This document shows positions 20,702 to 31,300 of a stretch of 64,000 nucleotides of DNA, piece after piece. The stretch comes from Euglena gracilis (taxonomy: Eukaryota > Euglenida > Euglenophyceae > Euglenales). The notes under the pieces were generated by a model. The model saw only the letters and a program-made list of their open reading frames with translations, searched no databases and was not told where the DNA came from. The translations under genes were made by a program, and so were the position numbers. The DNA lies in contig CP154955.1 in assembly GCA_039621445.1 (NCBI GenBank), positions 33,277,417 to 33,341,416 of the forward strand, written 5' to 3'. Every line of letters starts with the position of its first letter. Position 1 is the first letter of the stretch.

Positions 20702-23700
20702 GGTTGTCAACACCAAACTGGAATACTGCTGGAATTATTTGCAGGAAATCGGCAAATATTGCCAACACAATTTTGAAAATGCGGGGAAAGACCTTCAGCA
20801 TTTTCGAGAAAGTGTCAGTATTTTGCGCATCCAACTTCCGCAAAATTTCCAACAAATCAGTGAAACACTGCATGAAGCGGAAACGCGGAATGATTCCAAG
20901 TTTCTGCATGTGCAATATGGTATGAGCAATCTTTTTGGCAACGTGTAATCCTGTTCAACCATGCTACTGCAATTGCAGCAACAATTACACGCGCAAAATA
21001 TCACCCCCAAAATGCCGGAAATCGGTAACTTTGTCGTGGTTGAGCATTTTGCCGCACTCACCACTTCTTTCCAAGAAGGCAAACAACGGATTTTGCATCT
21101 TTGCTTGGAAATCGAGCATTTGAAGCAATTTCAGGCGAAAGTGCAAGAAAATTTTGTTCCCCGTACACAAATCCAGCTTTTAGAGGAACGAATTTTACAC
21201 TTGGAGCAAAAATCCTGCCATTGTGCCGCAAATCAGGATGGATTAACCTCCTTGAATGAGAAAATTGCGGGTTGCGCACAACGGTTGGATTTCGCGCAAC
21301 AACAAATGCAAACGGACATTGGCGGTATTAATGCCACCGTTGTTTGTTTGCAGGAGCATGTTTCTGCACTTTCCAAGCGAATTCCCGACATTAGTGGTAT
21401 TCATGCCGCTATTGGGGAATTTCAAATCCGTTGTATTTTCTTGTCCACCACGTTAGCGGAAATTGGGCTTACTTCCCAATGTTTCGCGCGCTCGGATATC
21501 CGAGTCACCGAAATTTCGCTCATTTTATGACAAAATGCCTGGTGACAAGAAGGAAATCTTACAAGCATTTTGCACGAGTTTGATCCAACTTGAGGAATCT
21601 GTGAGTCGGAATGCCCGATACATGCCAGATGATGTTTCACGGTTGGATGGACGAATTTCTGCGTTGTTGGGAAAGCCAACCGCGGAAAATTCGCGCACCA
21701 CCGCGGAAAACCTCACCAAGTCACCCCACCAAATGCAAATTGTCTCAAATGCGGTAAAAGCGCTTGCGGAATGTGGAGGAGTCCCAATGAAAGCTTGTCC
21801 AAGATTTACACTTGGTTTCTGAAAAGTTGCGACACTTGGAAGATTTTTCCCGTTACCGCAAACGCATTAGGCATTTGGAGACTGAGATTGACCGTATTTG
21901 CGGCCAACTCCAGTTGGTGGAACATTTGGAAGAAACGGTGATTGATTTGTCCGCGAGTTTGGATAAAATGTCCACTCCGGTACCGGTTGTGCCACCACCC
22001 ACCACGGTAAGCGCCGCGATTGGTATTCCGAATGTCCCGGAATCGTGTTCTCAAATTACAATTCATGGAGTAGGAATCCCTACATCCACCGCGAATTTGG
22101 TACAAGCACCCGCGAAAACGCGAATTGTACCACGTTTGCTTTTGCCCACACCACAAACCCACTTTTCACAGGACATTTCTGATGAGGAAATTGATCCACC
22201 GCTCTAAAATTCGAGCCTCCACCAAGAAAATGAAAATTCCAACCTTGTGCGAGGAGTGAGCCAATACCCCACACCTGGTATTGGTCATGTGTCGCATTCG
22301 CGATCATACCAACCGCCAACGGGTTCTGTAATACCAGGTCACTCATCAGGTTTTCGGCGGGAAACCCGCCCCACCGGGAGAATTTAACCACATTTTTCGC
22401 ATTACCCGCAGGAAAAACCTGCCACCCCTACACTTGGTGCGAGAAATCCTGGACGGGGTACACTTGGAGCGGAAAGTCCGCGAAACGCGTTTGGTGTTAA
22501 GAATGACCCGAACCCAAACCCCTGGAATATTACCGAGGGTCAGCGGGTTGCTCAGAGAGATTTCAAGGGCACCATTGCAATCGCGAACCAGGTGAAACCC
22601 CAATGGGACGGGGATCCATCCACACGGAGACAGTTTTATCGGGACTAGGAGTACTACTGCGCACTCAAGGGACCCACCAAAGACCCGAACCACGAGGTAG
22701 TCAAGAGGGAGTTCATCGATTGCCTACCGAGGGAGGAGCGAGAACGCGCACGCAATCTGGTGATACGTAATGGCGTATCATTCGATGACCTGGTTGAGCA
22801 ATACGCTTCAACCAACTCAAGTCTGGTCACCAGGATTACCCTGGAGAAGAAATGGCGAGAGTGCGCACCATCGGATCGCAAATGGAAATCCATTGACCTT
22901 TGGTATGCCAAATGGTTAGCACTTGCTTCCGAAGTTGATGAACTTAGCCGGAAGCAAATGCGCGAACAATTCGATGCGTTTGTTGCATTTCACGCCATCC
23001 CTCGTGAAGGATATCAATCATGAGGAGTTGGCGAGGCATGGGATGACCCTTGACCAACGTTGGAGTTATGTGTCAAAGCAACTCAAGCTCACACAAGTTT
23101 TGGGAAAAATACAATCCTCTTTCCAAACGCATCCCACCGTGGGAATCCCTGCGGGTGCGGTTAATGCGTTGCAAAAATCACATATGTCACCAAGATCACC
23201 TACCACGGGACCGAAAACGCGGAATCAGCGTTCTTCGGGCCAAGGCACGGATAAACTGTGCTTTTTGTGCAACAAATCTGGTTCATGTCTCGGGAATGCC
23301 CGAGTCCCGATGTGCGAAAGCGTATTGGAAGAGCAAGGGGCTCGACCTCCTCACGGGGATCGGGTTCCTCGGCGTTTTCATGCGCTGTTTTTTTTAATTT
23401 TAACAATTTTTTTTTTAAAATTTTGCATTTTTTGCATTTCAATCGGGAGTTTCACGGTCTTCGGAGAACCGCTTTGGCGGTAGTAGGCCCAAGTCACCAT
23501 CGCGTGATGGTCGGGAAACCCGTCCCTCTCGCGGTCGGTCACCTGGTCCGCCTACCCGAAAGCGGGATTTCAATCGCGATTCTTCACGATCTCGTTCGCG
23601 AAGTGGATCATCCTCTTCGCGCGAGTCGCCCGAGAAACCCCGGTACACCGGTCATGGTCGACGGGAAACCCGTTCACCACGACGGTTTGACGGAAGAACG

Positions 23701-23965
23701 GAATACCGTTCCCCCCGTTATGCGGAATCCCGCCACAAAACTCGTTGTTCACTTTGCGATACCAAAGACAACCACTCAACCAAATGTCCCAGATCTCGTT
23801 CCGCCCGGCCCGGCTACGGATATCGCGGTAAGCGCCGCGAGGACCGTGGTAACTCCTCCAACCGGCAAAAGTCGGTTTCAAGATTTCTTGTTTGGAGGAG
23901 GACACCCCGGCTTCGGGCAGGGAGGGGGATGAGACCTCGGAAGGAGATGTTAATGAGGCACGAAT
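20702..23965 (+). pseudogene. Family-A Gag (5' part missing or inverted, frameshifted)
   Basis: Closely similar to the intact gag at 61453-64000. Coiled-coil segments run to about 22200. Then comes a capsid-like block with GDPSTRRQFYRD, REFIDCLPREERERARNLVI and DDLVEQYASTNSSLVTRITLEKKW (about 22600-22880), and two CCHC knuckles near 23253-23310 (CFLCNKSG) and 23740-23790 (CSLCDTKDNHSTKC). At least four frameshifts or stops occur, including a base insertion inside the first knuckle and an AT-rich insert at about 23385-23445. Gag would form the particle and bind RNA; this copy is not functional. Confidence 0.8.
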
Positions 23966-24198
23966 GGCGGTGCGCTCATTGACCTCTATCTGTTACACCT
24001 AAAAGTCCGTTGCCGGCTATGCGGCCGGTTCGGACTTGCAGTAGGGGAGCCCGAGGTCCAAGGGCACGGACCTCTGGGCTGATGAACAGATGGAGGTAAG
24101 ACCTGGTCAGCCTTGCCCCTCCCTGCCCATCCGCCTACACGGTCGCTACCCGCAATTATTTCGGGTCCCCTACCCCCCACTACACATTTCCGCTCGGA

Positions 24199-24660
24199 AT
24201 GCTGAGCAAAGTAGGAAAGGGTTCATGGGAAAGTTGGCATGCAAACGCATTCCCGCCAGACCCTTCACTTTGCGTACCACCAATGGAATTACTCGTCCAA
24301 GCGGAAATCCACGTTCAAAATTTCACCACCAAAGTTAAAATTCTCATTGACACTGGTTGTCGCATTGCACTGCTCTTTCGGTTGGGTTTGATACCGACCC
24401 CTCTCTTGGTATGCGCCAAGAAACCGATCAAAATTACAACTGCGGATAATACCCCCACGCGCGGTGGTGATTTGGGATGTGTGCTCGAGATGCTCTCGCC
24501 CATCGTTCCCAAGCATCACTCAAACCCTCCACAATTGCAACATTTCACCAATATTTGTGGTTATGGGTCCGGAATTCACGGGTTTGACTTAATTTTGGGA
24601 TACCCATTTTACGCCAGTACCGATTGGTTGTGGATTGCCACTCCCACGGTTTGCGCACAG
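24199..24660 (+). pseudogene. Family-A aspartic protease, interrupted by element 2
   Basis: Retropepsin-type protease that would cut the polyprotein. The active site reads KILIDTGCRIALL (about 24336-24375), and DLILGYPFYASTDWLWI near 24585-24630 is the second conserved block. The frame is open to 24660, where the LTR of element 2 begins. The downstream part resumes at 52806 after the duplicated ACAG. Confidence 0.8.
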
Positions 24661-25261
24661 TGTTGGGGGTCGGGGACCCCGCTCGCCCGGGGGGGCTGCC
24701 GGGGCCGCAACCACTTTTTTCTGGCCCTGGAGGGCTCAGGCCAGGGCCTTTCTGAAATTGGGCCCCGTTTTCGTATATGTCAACAGGTGGTAAAGGGGGT
24801 GAGGTGTGCCCCCCCGACCCAGGGTCTCCAGTTGCCCCGCGTAGGATCTTTTTTTCCCTCCATTGTTGGTTTTTTCCCATTTTCCAACTTTGAACTTTCA
24901 AGATGAAATTGAACAATGACAAAACCAACCCACCTACTTAGGTGAGCAAATCACAGCACAAAACAAACCTGGCTGGAGAGGGTTGAGTACCTTTGAGTTC
25001 AGGTGTTGAGTGGGAAAGAGAGTGTGGAAATGAATGCCTTGGCTTCTTTGGATAATTGAATTGTCCTTTTTGATCTTTCAATTCTCAATTGACTTTTCTG
25101 TTCTTGTGATTCTCAAATCGAATTCTCAAATTCTTGCTGTAATTTGCTGGGGTTCCAATTCCACTCGCGTGGCGGTTGACTTGCTTTGGTTATTCCTACC
25201 GTGGTTTTTTGGGAATTTTCTGGGGAAATTTGTTGGCTGCCGACGCCAGCGGCAGCCGACA
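24661..25261 (-). repeat. Element 2 3' LTR
   Basis: TG...CA ends. Next to it on the internal side, bases 25262-25272 read AAGGGAGGGGG on the minus strand, a good polypurine tract. Confidence 0.88.
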
Positions 25262-25797
25262 CCCCCTCCCTTGCGACGTTAGTCGGACCCGTTTTCCTGC
25301 CCCCCCCCCCCCGAGCAAAAAAGGGGAGAGTGAAATTGATTATTTTTTTTGTGGGGGGCGAAAATTCCGTTTGGTTGTTTTTTTTTTGAAACGGGTCCTG
25401 TCGCTTTTTTTTTGAAAATCTGTGTTACGAGTCGACCCCCCCCAGCCATAATATCGGGCACCTTGGGGGACTCTGAAAAATCAGGTCTACGGGGGAAGCC
25501 CCCCACCCCTTTCCTTCGACAAGCATGGAGAAACGGGTCTTTGAACACAAATCTGAAAAACGATTCCAAACGAAACAAACTCTGGGCACTCCACCCCAAG
25601 GCCTAAGTCCCACGCTGCCCCCCTTGGTCAAAATTCTTTGTTATTTTTTGGCAGCTTTCATTGTACGAGACTTCATTCGTCGATGATTTTTCCCAAATAA
25701 ATCAGGGACTTTGGCCAACAGTGCCTCAGAAAATGACTTGTGTGGGGAAAGAAAAAGGGAAACCCAGGCATTCCTTTCCAATTCGGGACAGATAAGG
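25262..25797 (-). other. Element 2 internal 3' region
   Basis: It begins with the polypurine tract and contains a poly-C run near 25303. No coding region is recognised. It ends at the AAGG target of element 3 (25794-25797) and resumes at 48406. Confidence 0.6.
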
Positions 25798-26396
25798 AGT
25801 TTTCCCCTCTCGCCGGTTCGGTGACCGTGCGCGGAATGGGCTCCCCGGCAGGCCGAGTGGGGGAAAACAGTCACCCGGCGCTCCGGTAAAAATAGGCACA
25901 CGCGCCCCAAAAATTCCCTTTTTTTGTGTCTTTCGGTCCCTGAACAAGCAGCCAGAACCTGGGTTCCGGCAGCCAAATAATTCAAAAATTGGGGGGGGGG
26001 AACGGTATTTTTGGCCAACTCCTTGGGGGTGCCTCTGAAGCAGTAGGGGGGGGGCAGGAAAAGCCTGGATTGAATTTAAAAAAGGGTAGCGGGGGGGGGA
26101 CGGAAGAACACCTTCACCTTAATTTCCAGCGCCGCTTGCTCTTCCTTTTTTGAATTTGAATTCTTTCCTTTTGATTGACCTTCCGGATTGACCTTTTGAA
26201 ATTCTTGAACAATTGTTTCCTTGAAATCAGATTGAATTTTTGATATTCCTTCCTTCAGCATGCACAATTCTTTGAATGAAACATTCGGAAAAGAGAACCT
26301 GGGGGGAAAAGTACACAGGTAAAAAAAGTAGCGGAATGGGGCAGAATATTCGCTAATTCCAGTGCGCAGGCGCCAGGCCGCCTCCCGCCGCCCACA
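25798..26396 (-). repeat. Element 3 3' LTR
   Basis: Matches 47804-48401 with about ten substitutions and some homopolymer indels. On the minus strand it starts TGTGGGCGGCGG and ends GGGGAAAACT, an unusual non-CA end. The purine tract AGGAAGGGGAG (26407-26397) lies just before it. Confidence 0.85.
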
Positions 26397-26437
26397 CTCC
26401 CCTTCCTACCGAGGCGCCCGGCCTCGCCTGCCTTCGG

Positions 26438-28390
26438 CTAACCTCGGAGGCGGGAGCGGGGGGCGATGCGCACCTCATCGGCGAAGTAAACAAACTGTAC
26501 AAACAAACATCGGGGCGGTTCGGGTATAAGGAGGGCAGGGGTGTGGCCTTGGCCTCGGCCTTGGCCTTTGGCGTTTGGTGCCCGGGGGCGCCCCTCGTGT
26601 GTGGCCTCGCGCGCCACAGGAGCCTGGTCGGGGGCTGGCGTTGGTCCCCGGGCGGTCTGCTGGCTGGCCGGCCGCAGGCTCCTGTGGGCGCCTTGGGAGG
26701 GGGTGGAACTCCTCCGGGCTCTGGGCAGGGGCCGCTGTCCTGCTGGGTGGCTTGGCAGCCGCGCCGCGCCGACCTGCAGGCTGGGGGCAGAGCCCGGAGC
26801 GTTGAGCCTTTCGGGGGGGGGCTGCGCGCTCCCCGGCTGGTTGGGGTGGGGGGGCGGTCCCTTGGGCTCCCTGGGGTGTTTTTTGGGCCTGGGGGGTCTC
26901 TTCGGCTCGCCTCCTTTGCCCCGCCTGGCCTGGCTGGCTGGGGGTGGGGCGTGCCTTTCTCTCCCTTGCGCCTGCTCGGTTCTATTGTGGCGCTCTGGGG
27001 GGGGAGTGCTCCTTGCGCCCTCTTCGGTTCTCGTTTGGCGCTCTGGGGCTCCGGTGGGTGTGGGCGCCCCTGGGGGGGGCGCTTTTTTTTTTGGGCGCCC
27101 CTGGGGGGGGGGGGGCGCTTTTTTTTTCGGTCTGGGGGGGTCCGGGGGGTTTTTTTTTTGCCCGGGGGGTGCCCCTTGGGTCTTCTGCCTTGGTGTGTGG
27201 GGGGGTCTTTGGTCGTGCTCTCTGGGCCCCCTGGGGGGGGGGGCGGCCTGGGTTGGTGCCCTGTGGGCCCCCGGGGGGGTGGGCGGTCTTGGGTTTGTGG
27301 CCTCTGGGCCCCGGGGGGGGGGCGGTCTTGGGTTTGTGGCCTCTGGGCCCCCGGGGGGGGGGTCCTGGCTCGGTTGCCTCTGGGGCCCCCGGGGGGGGGG
27401 GTCCTGGCTCGGTGGCCCTCCGGGGCCCCCTGGGGGGCGGGGGCCTGGCTCGGTGGCCCTCTGGGGCCTCCTGGGGGGTCTTGGCTCGGTGGTCCTCTGG
27501 GGCCTCTCGGTGGCCCTCTGGGGCCTCTCGGTGGCCCTCTGGGGGGCCCTGGCTCGGTGGCCCTCTGGGGCCTCTCGCCTTGCTGGTGCCCCCTGGGGGG
27601 GCTTTGGCTGTTCGGTGCCCCCTGGGGGGGGGGCTGGCTTCAGTTCCCCCTGGGGGGGCCTGGCTGGCTTCGGTTCCCCCTGGGGGGGGGTGGCTTGGCT
27701 CGGTGCCCCCTGGGGGGGGGGTGGCTTCGGTTCCCCCTGGGGGGCCTGGCTGGCTTCGGTTCCCCCTGGGGGGGGGGTGGCCTCGGTTCCCCCTTGGGGG
27801 CCTGGCTGGCTTCGGTTCCCCCTGGGGGGGGGGGGTGGCTTGGCTCGGTGCCCCTGGGGGGGGGGGTGCCTGGCTGCCTTGGCTGTCTGCCTCCTCTCGC
27901 TGGCTGGGGGGTGGCTGGCTGGTGGCCCCCTTGGGCCGCTGGCTTGTCTGTGTGGCCTCCGCCCCCCGCTCTCTCCCGGCCGTTGTCTTCCCTTGGCCGG
28001 CTGGGGGGGGTTCTGCTCTGCCCCTGGCTGCCGCCCGCCTCTGGCTTCCGGCCTTGGGCGCCAGCCTCCTCCTGCCTCCACAGTATCAGTGTCAGTGTGA
28101 AGGACAGGGGCAGAGACATCCGCTGCCATCCGTCGGCTCGCCTCCGACGGTGTAGTCTCCACGTATCCAGCCTCCGCCAGCGTCTTGGTCCACGGCGCAG
28201 CAGGCACTCTGGCGAATCGGCAGGCAAGGAACGGCAGCAGCAGCAGCAGTCCCACAAATACAACCCCCGCTACCCAGTACGGTTTGACGCCAGGCTTTTC
28301 CAACCACCCCCGGGGCGGTGGGCTGGCATGGGTAGCCGTGGGTAGGGGAAAATGGGTGGCCTCTGGGTTGGGGCCGGAAAGGGCCGGGAC
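26438..28390 (-). CDS. Element 3 ORF3: N-terminal membrane segment, Pro-rich repeats
   Basis: The frame is open from just after the pol stop (28391-28393) to 26438. The conserved-looking start is near 28303 (KPGVKPYW); no ATG precedes it in frame, so it may depend on read-through or splicing. A hydrophobic stretch VAGVVFVGLLLLLPFLACRF could be a signal anchor. The remaining roughly 550 residues are Pro/Gly/Gln-rich with PPQGEPKP and PGGTEASQ-like repeats from a GC-rich minisatellite (about 27060-27870). It occupies the env position, but no glycoprotein features, furin site or cysteine pattern are seen. Function unknown. Confidence 0.45.
   Translation of the reverse strand, partial: VPALSGPNPEATHFPLPTATHASPPPRGWLEKPGVKPYWVAGVVFVGLLLLLPFLACRFARVPAAPWTKTLAEAGYVETTPSEASRRMAADVSAPVLHTDTDTVEAGGGWRPRPEARGGRQPGAEQNPPQPAKGRQRPGESGGRRPHRQASGPRGPPASHPPASERRQTAKAARHPPPQGHRAKPPPPPRGNRSQPGPQGGTEATPPPGGTEASQAPQGEPKPPPPQGAPSQATPPQGEPKPARPPQGELKPAPPPGGTEQPKPPQGAPARREAPEGHRARAPQRATERPQRATERPQRTTEPRPPRRPQRATEPGPRPPGGPGGPPSQDPPPRGPQRQPSQDPPPGGPEATNPRPPPPRGPEATNPRPPTPPGAHRAPTQAAPPPRGPREHDQRPPHTPRQKTQGAPPGQKKNPPDPPRPKKKAPPPPQGRPKKKAPPPGAPTPTGAPERQTRTEEGARSTPPPERHNRTEQAQGRERHAPPPASQARRGKGGEPKRPPRPKKHPREPKGPPPHPNQPGSAQPPPERLNAPGSAPSLQVGAARLPSHPAGQRPLPRARRSSTPSQGAHRSLRPASQQTARGPTPAPDQAPVAREATHEGRPRAPNAKGQGRGQGHTPALLIPEPPRCLFVQFVYFADEVRIAPRSRLRG
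27060..27870. repeat. GC-rich minisatellite in ORF3
   Basis: Imperfect repeats of about 27-36 bases contain GGTTCCCCCTGGGGGG, CTGGCTGGCTTC and CTCGGTGGCCCTCTGGGG. All three plus-strand frames stay open across it because of base composition; these frames are not genes. Confidence 0.8.
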
Positions 28391-31300
28391 TCACCAGGAG
28401 GCGTTGGGGGGATTGAGGACGCAGACACCGGCGGTGGTGCCCTCTCGCCGCCTTAAGGCTGAGGACGGGTCCTGGAGGTGCAGCGGGAAGGAGCCATGGG
28501 TGGCGAAGGCTCCATCGGGACCGGGGATGAATGGGGCGCACTGGGTATGGGGGTGCGCTGGCAGGAAATGATGTGAGAGGAACGGGGACGGCGTGGCACA
28601 GGCCGGCGGCATGGGGGGGTGCCGGCCCGTACACACCGGGAAGGCCGCAGGCGGAGGGGCCACCGCGTCCCCGCCCGCAGCCGGGAAATGGTTCGGAATG
28701 GGCACATACGGAGAATGGGTGAACATCGCAGAGGCAGCCACAGCCGCCTGGGGGGCAGCCACAGCAGCCTGGTTGGCAGCCACCACCGTCGCCTGAGGGG
28801 CGGCCACAGCAGCCTGGGAGGCAGCCACAGCCGCCTGGGGGGCAGCGTGCGGCAGCAAATGAGCGAACGCAGACACGGGCTGCGCACACTCAGCTCCTGT
28901 CGATGGACACACCAAGGTTGATACCGCAGCAGAGGGGATCTGGGGATCAGCCTCCTGCGACAGCTGGGGAAACGCAGAGACGGAGGGACGGTCGGACGGG
29001 TGGTGCACGAAGTGCAGCGGGACGGGCTGGTGCGATGCAGTGGCGGCGACAGTCCGCGGTGGATCCTGACCTAGCGCTGGCGGTGGATTGCGTGTCGGGA
29101 CGTGCTGTGCTGCAGGCACCGCTGTGCCCACTGGGGGGTCCGCTGACTCCCCTTCCTGGCTGCTTGCCTCCTCGTCCTTCTTGATGTCCTCGTCGGGCCA
29201 GACCCACTCCTCGGGTGGGTATTCCCACTCGGCGTTGTTGATGACCTCCTGCTCCTGCTTCTTCACCTCCGCGATGATGACCGCCACCTCAGCCGGGTTG
29301 CGGTGGAGGTAGTCCAGCAGGTCCACCTTGAGCTTCTTGGACTTGGCGTACTCGATCATCTGGTGAGAGTAGCGATGGAAGAAATTCTTCAACGGCTCCC
29401 ACGTGAGAGTCGGGTGGCCCTCCCACTTCACCTCGAACTCCCAGTCGCCGTCGTCTCGTCTGCGGTGCCGCCGGATCTCCTCCACCGTCCACTCCTCAAT
29501 GTCCACGTCTTCTTGCGGTCTGGCCTGCCGGTAGACGAACATCTTGGGCGGGCCCCACAGCCGCGTGTCATCGCGGTAGGCCTTCAGCTGGCAGCGGTGG
29601 GCCTCTTGGCGGCGGCCCTCCTCCAGCTCCAGCTCGTACGAGTGCTCGCCACGGCGCGCGGTGACCCGGGCTGGGCCAAGCCAGTAGCTCTCGAGCTTCT
29701 GGCCCGGCCGTCTCGGAGGCCGGAGGTACCAGACCAGGTCTCCCTTGGCGAACTCCTCGAGGTCCTTCCTGCTCCGGTTCTTCTGGTCCGCTTGCCGCTT
29801 GTGGAGGTCGTTGAGGACGTCGGCGACCTTCTGGTCCACGGCCTTCTGTCTCTGGAAGAACGACACGGCATCCTCCACCATGACCGGGGCCTTGTACGGT
29901 ACGCCACCAGTCCACCGATGCCGTCCATACAGCACCTCGTACGGGCTCAGGCCGTGCTGCGCCTTGGAGTCGTTCAGCTTCTGCACTGCCCTGGGCAGGG
30001 ACTCCACCCAGGTGATCGGGGCCTCGGCCTTCTCGCTCCGGATCCGCTTCTGCAACTGCGCACCGAGGGACTCCGCCCGCCCGTTCGCCGCGTGGTGGTA
30101 CGCCTGGGCGTAGGCGTGGCGGATCCCGTGCAGGCCGCACATGCTGCGCCACCACGCGCCAGCAAAATGCGGCCCGCGATCACTCGTGATCACGCTGGGC
30201 AGCCCGTGCGGCGACCACCACCCCCGGTACATCGCCTTGGTCACGGTGGCGGCGGTGAGGCCGCGCGTGTGTTGGGCCGTGGCCACGACCCACCCACTGT
30301 GGCGATCGACGCAGGCGGCGAACACGTTGTACAGCTGCCCCTCGAAGTCCACCTCTGGCATCACGAAGAGGTCGATGGCCACCGACGCCATGATGTACGG
30401 CGGGACAGGCGTCGGGCAGACCTTCAGCCGCAGCGGCTGGTGCGGGTGCTCGGTGGCCTGGCACACCGGGCACGTCCGCTGCAGCCCGCTAGCCACCTTC
30501 GCCGCCTCCATCCGGTCCGCGAAGACGTAGGTGCGCTCGGCCTGCTCCACCAGCCGGTCCCCGCCCACATGGCCGGAGACCGAGTGCTGCTCCCTCAGCA
30601 CCTCCGCCAGCAGCCCGCTCGGCACACACCACCTCCCCGCCGAGACGAGCCGCCCATCCACCGGCTGGAACCCGCTGGGCCAGCCCGGGCCGTTGTGGGC
30701 CTGGTCCCAGACGGGCTTCCAGCACGGGCACACCGCATACGCCTTGCTCCAGTCCATGTCGAAGACGTTGATGTCCAGGTCAGGCTGCGGGGGCACGGGA
30801 TCAGCGGTTGACGGCACACCCGCCGAGGGCACTGCAGACGGGACCGACGCGGCCGGTGACGGCACACCGGCCGCGGACGCTGGGACGCGCATGACCGGTG
30901 ATGACACCCCGGCTGTGGGCGCTGCGGACGGTGCGATGGACTGCGGTGCGGTGGACTGCGGTGCTGGTGATGGGACTGGCGATGGCGCGTTGGATGATGG
31001 TGCTGGCACGGACGCTGGTGATGCGATGCACGACTCAGACGGTGGGACTGCCGCAGACGATGCCGACGGTGGGACTGCTGCGGCCGCGGGAGACGAGGCT
31101 GACGGGTGCATCTCACGTGGGTGCTCGGACCGCGTACCGTGCAGGGCGTCTGCTGGGGCGTCTCGGGCGTTGCGCTGCGTGTCGAGGCGGCTGCGCGTGG
31201 TGACGGCGATGTGGGACGCTGACGGGACCGCGGCGAACGACTGGAGCGGGATCAGCTGGATGACTGCCAGCTCTCTCCCCTCCTTCAGGGTTGACCTCTC

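Noticed and set aside
24545-24928. Minus ORF of 127 codons inside the left LTR of element 2
   Set aside because: The same frame occurs in the right LTR where it runs on into the gag-like ORF; it is LTR sequence, not a separate gene.
26541-28345. Three long overlapping plus-strand ORFs (about 400-600 codons)
   Set aside because: They arise from the GC-rich minisatellite that keeps all frames open. The minus frame continuous with pol is the likelier coding one.
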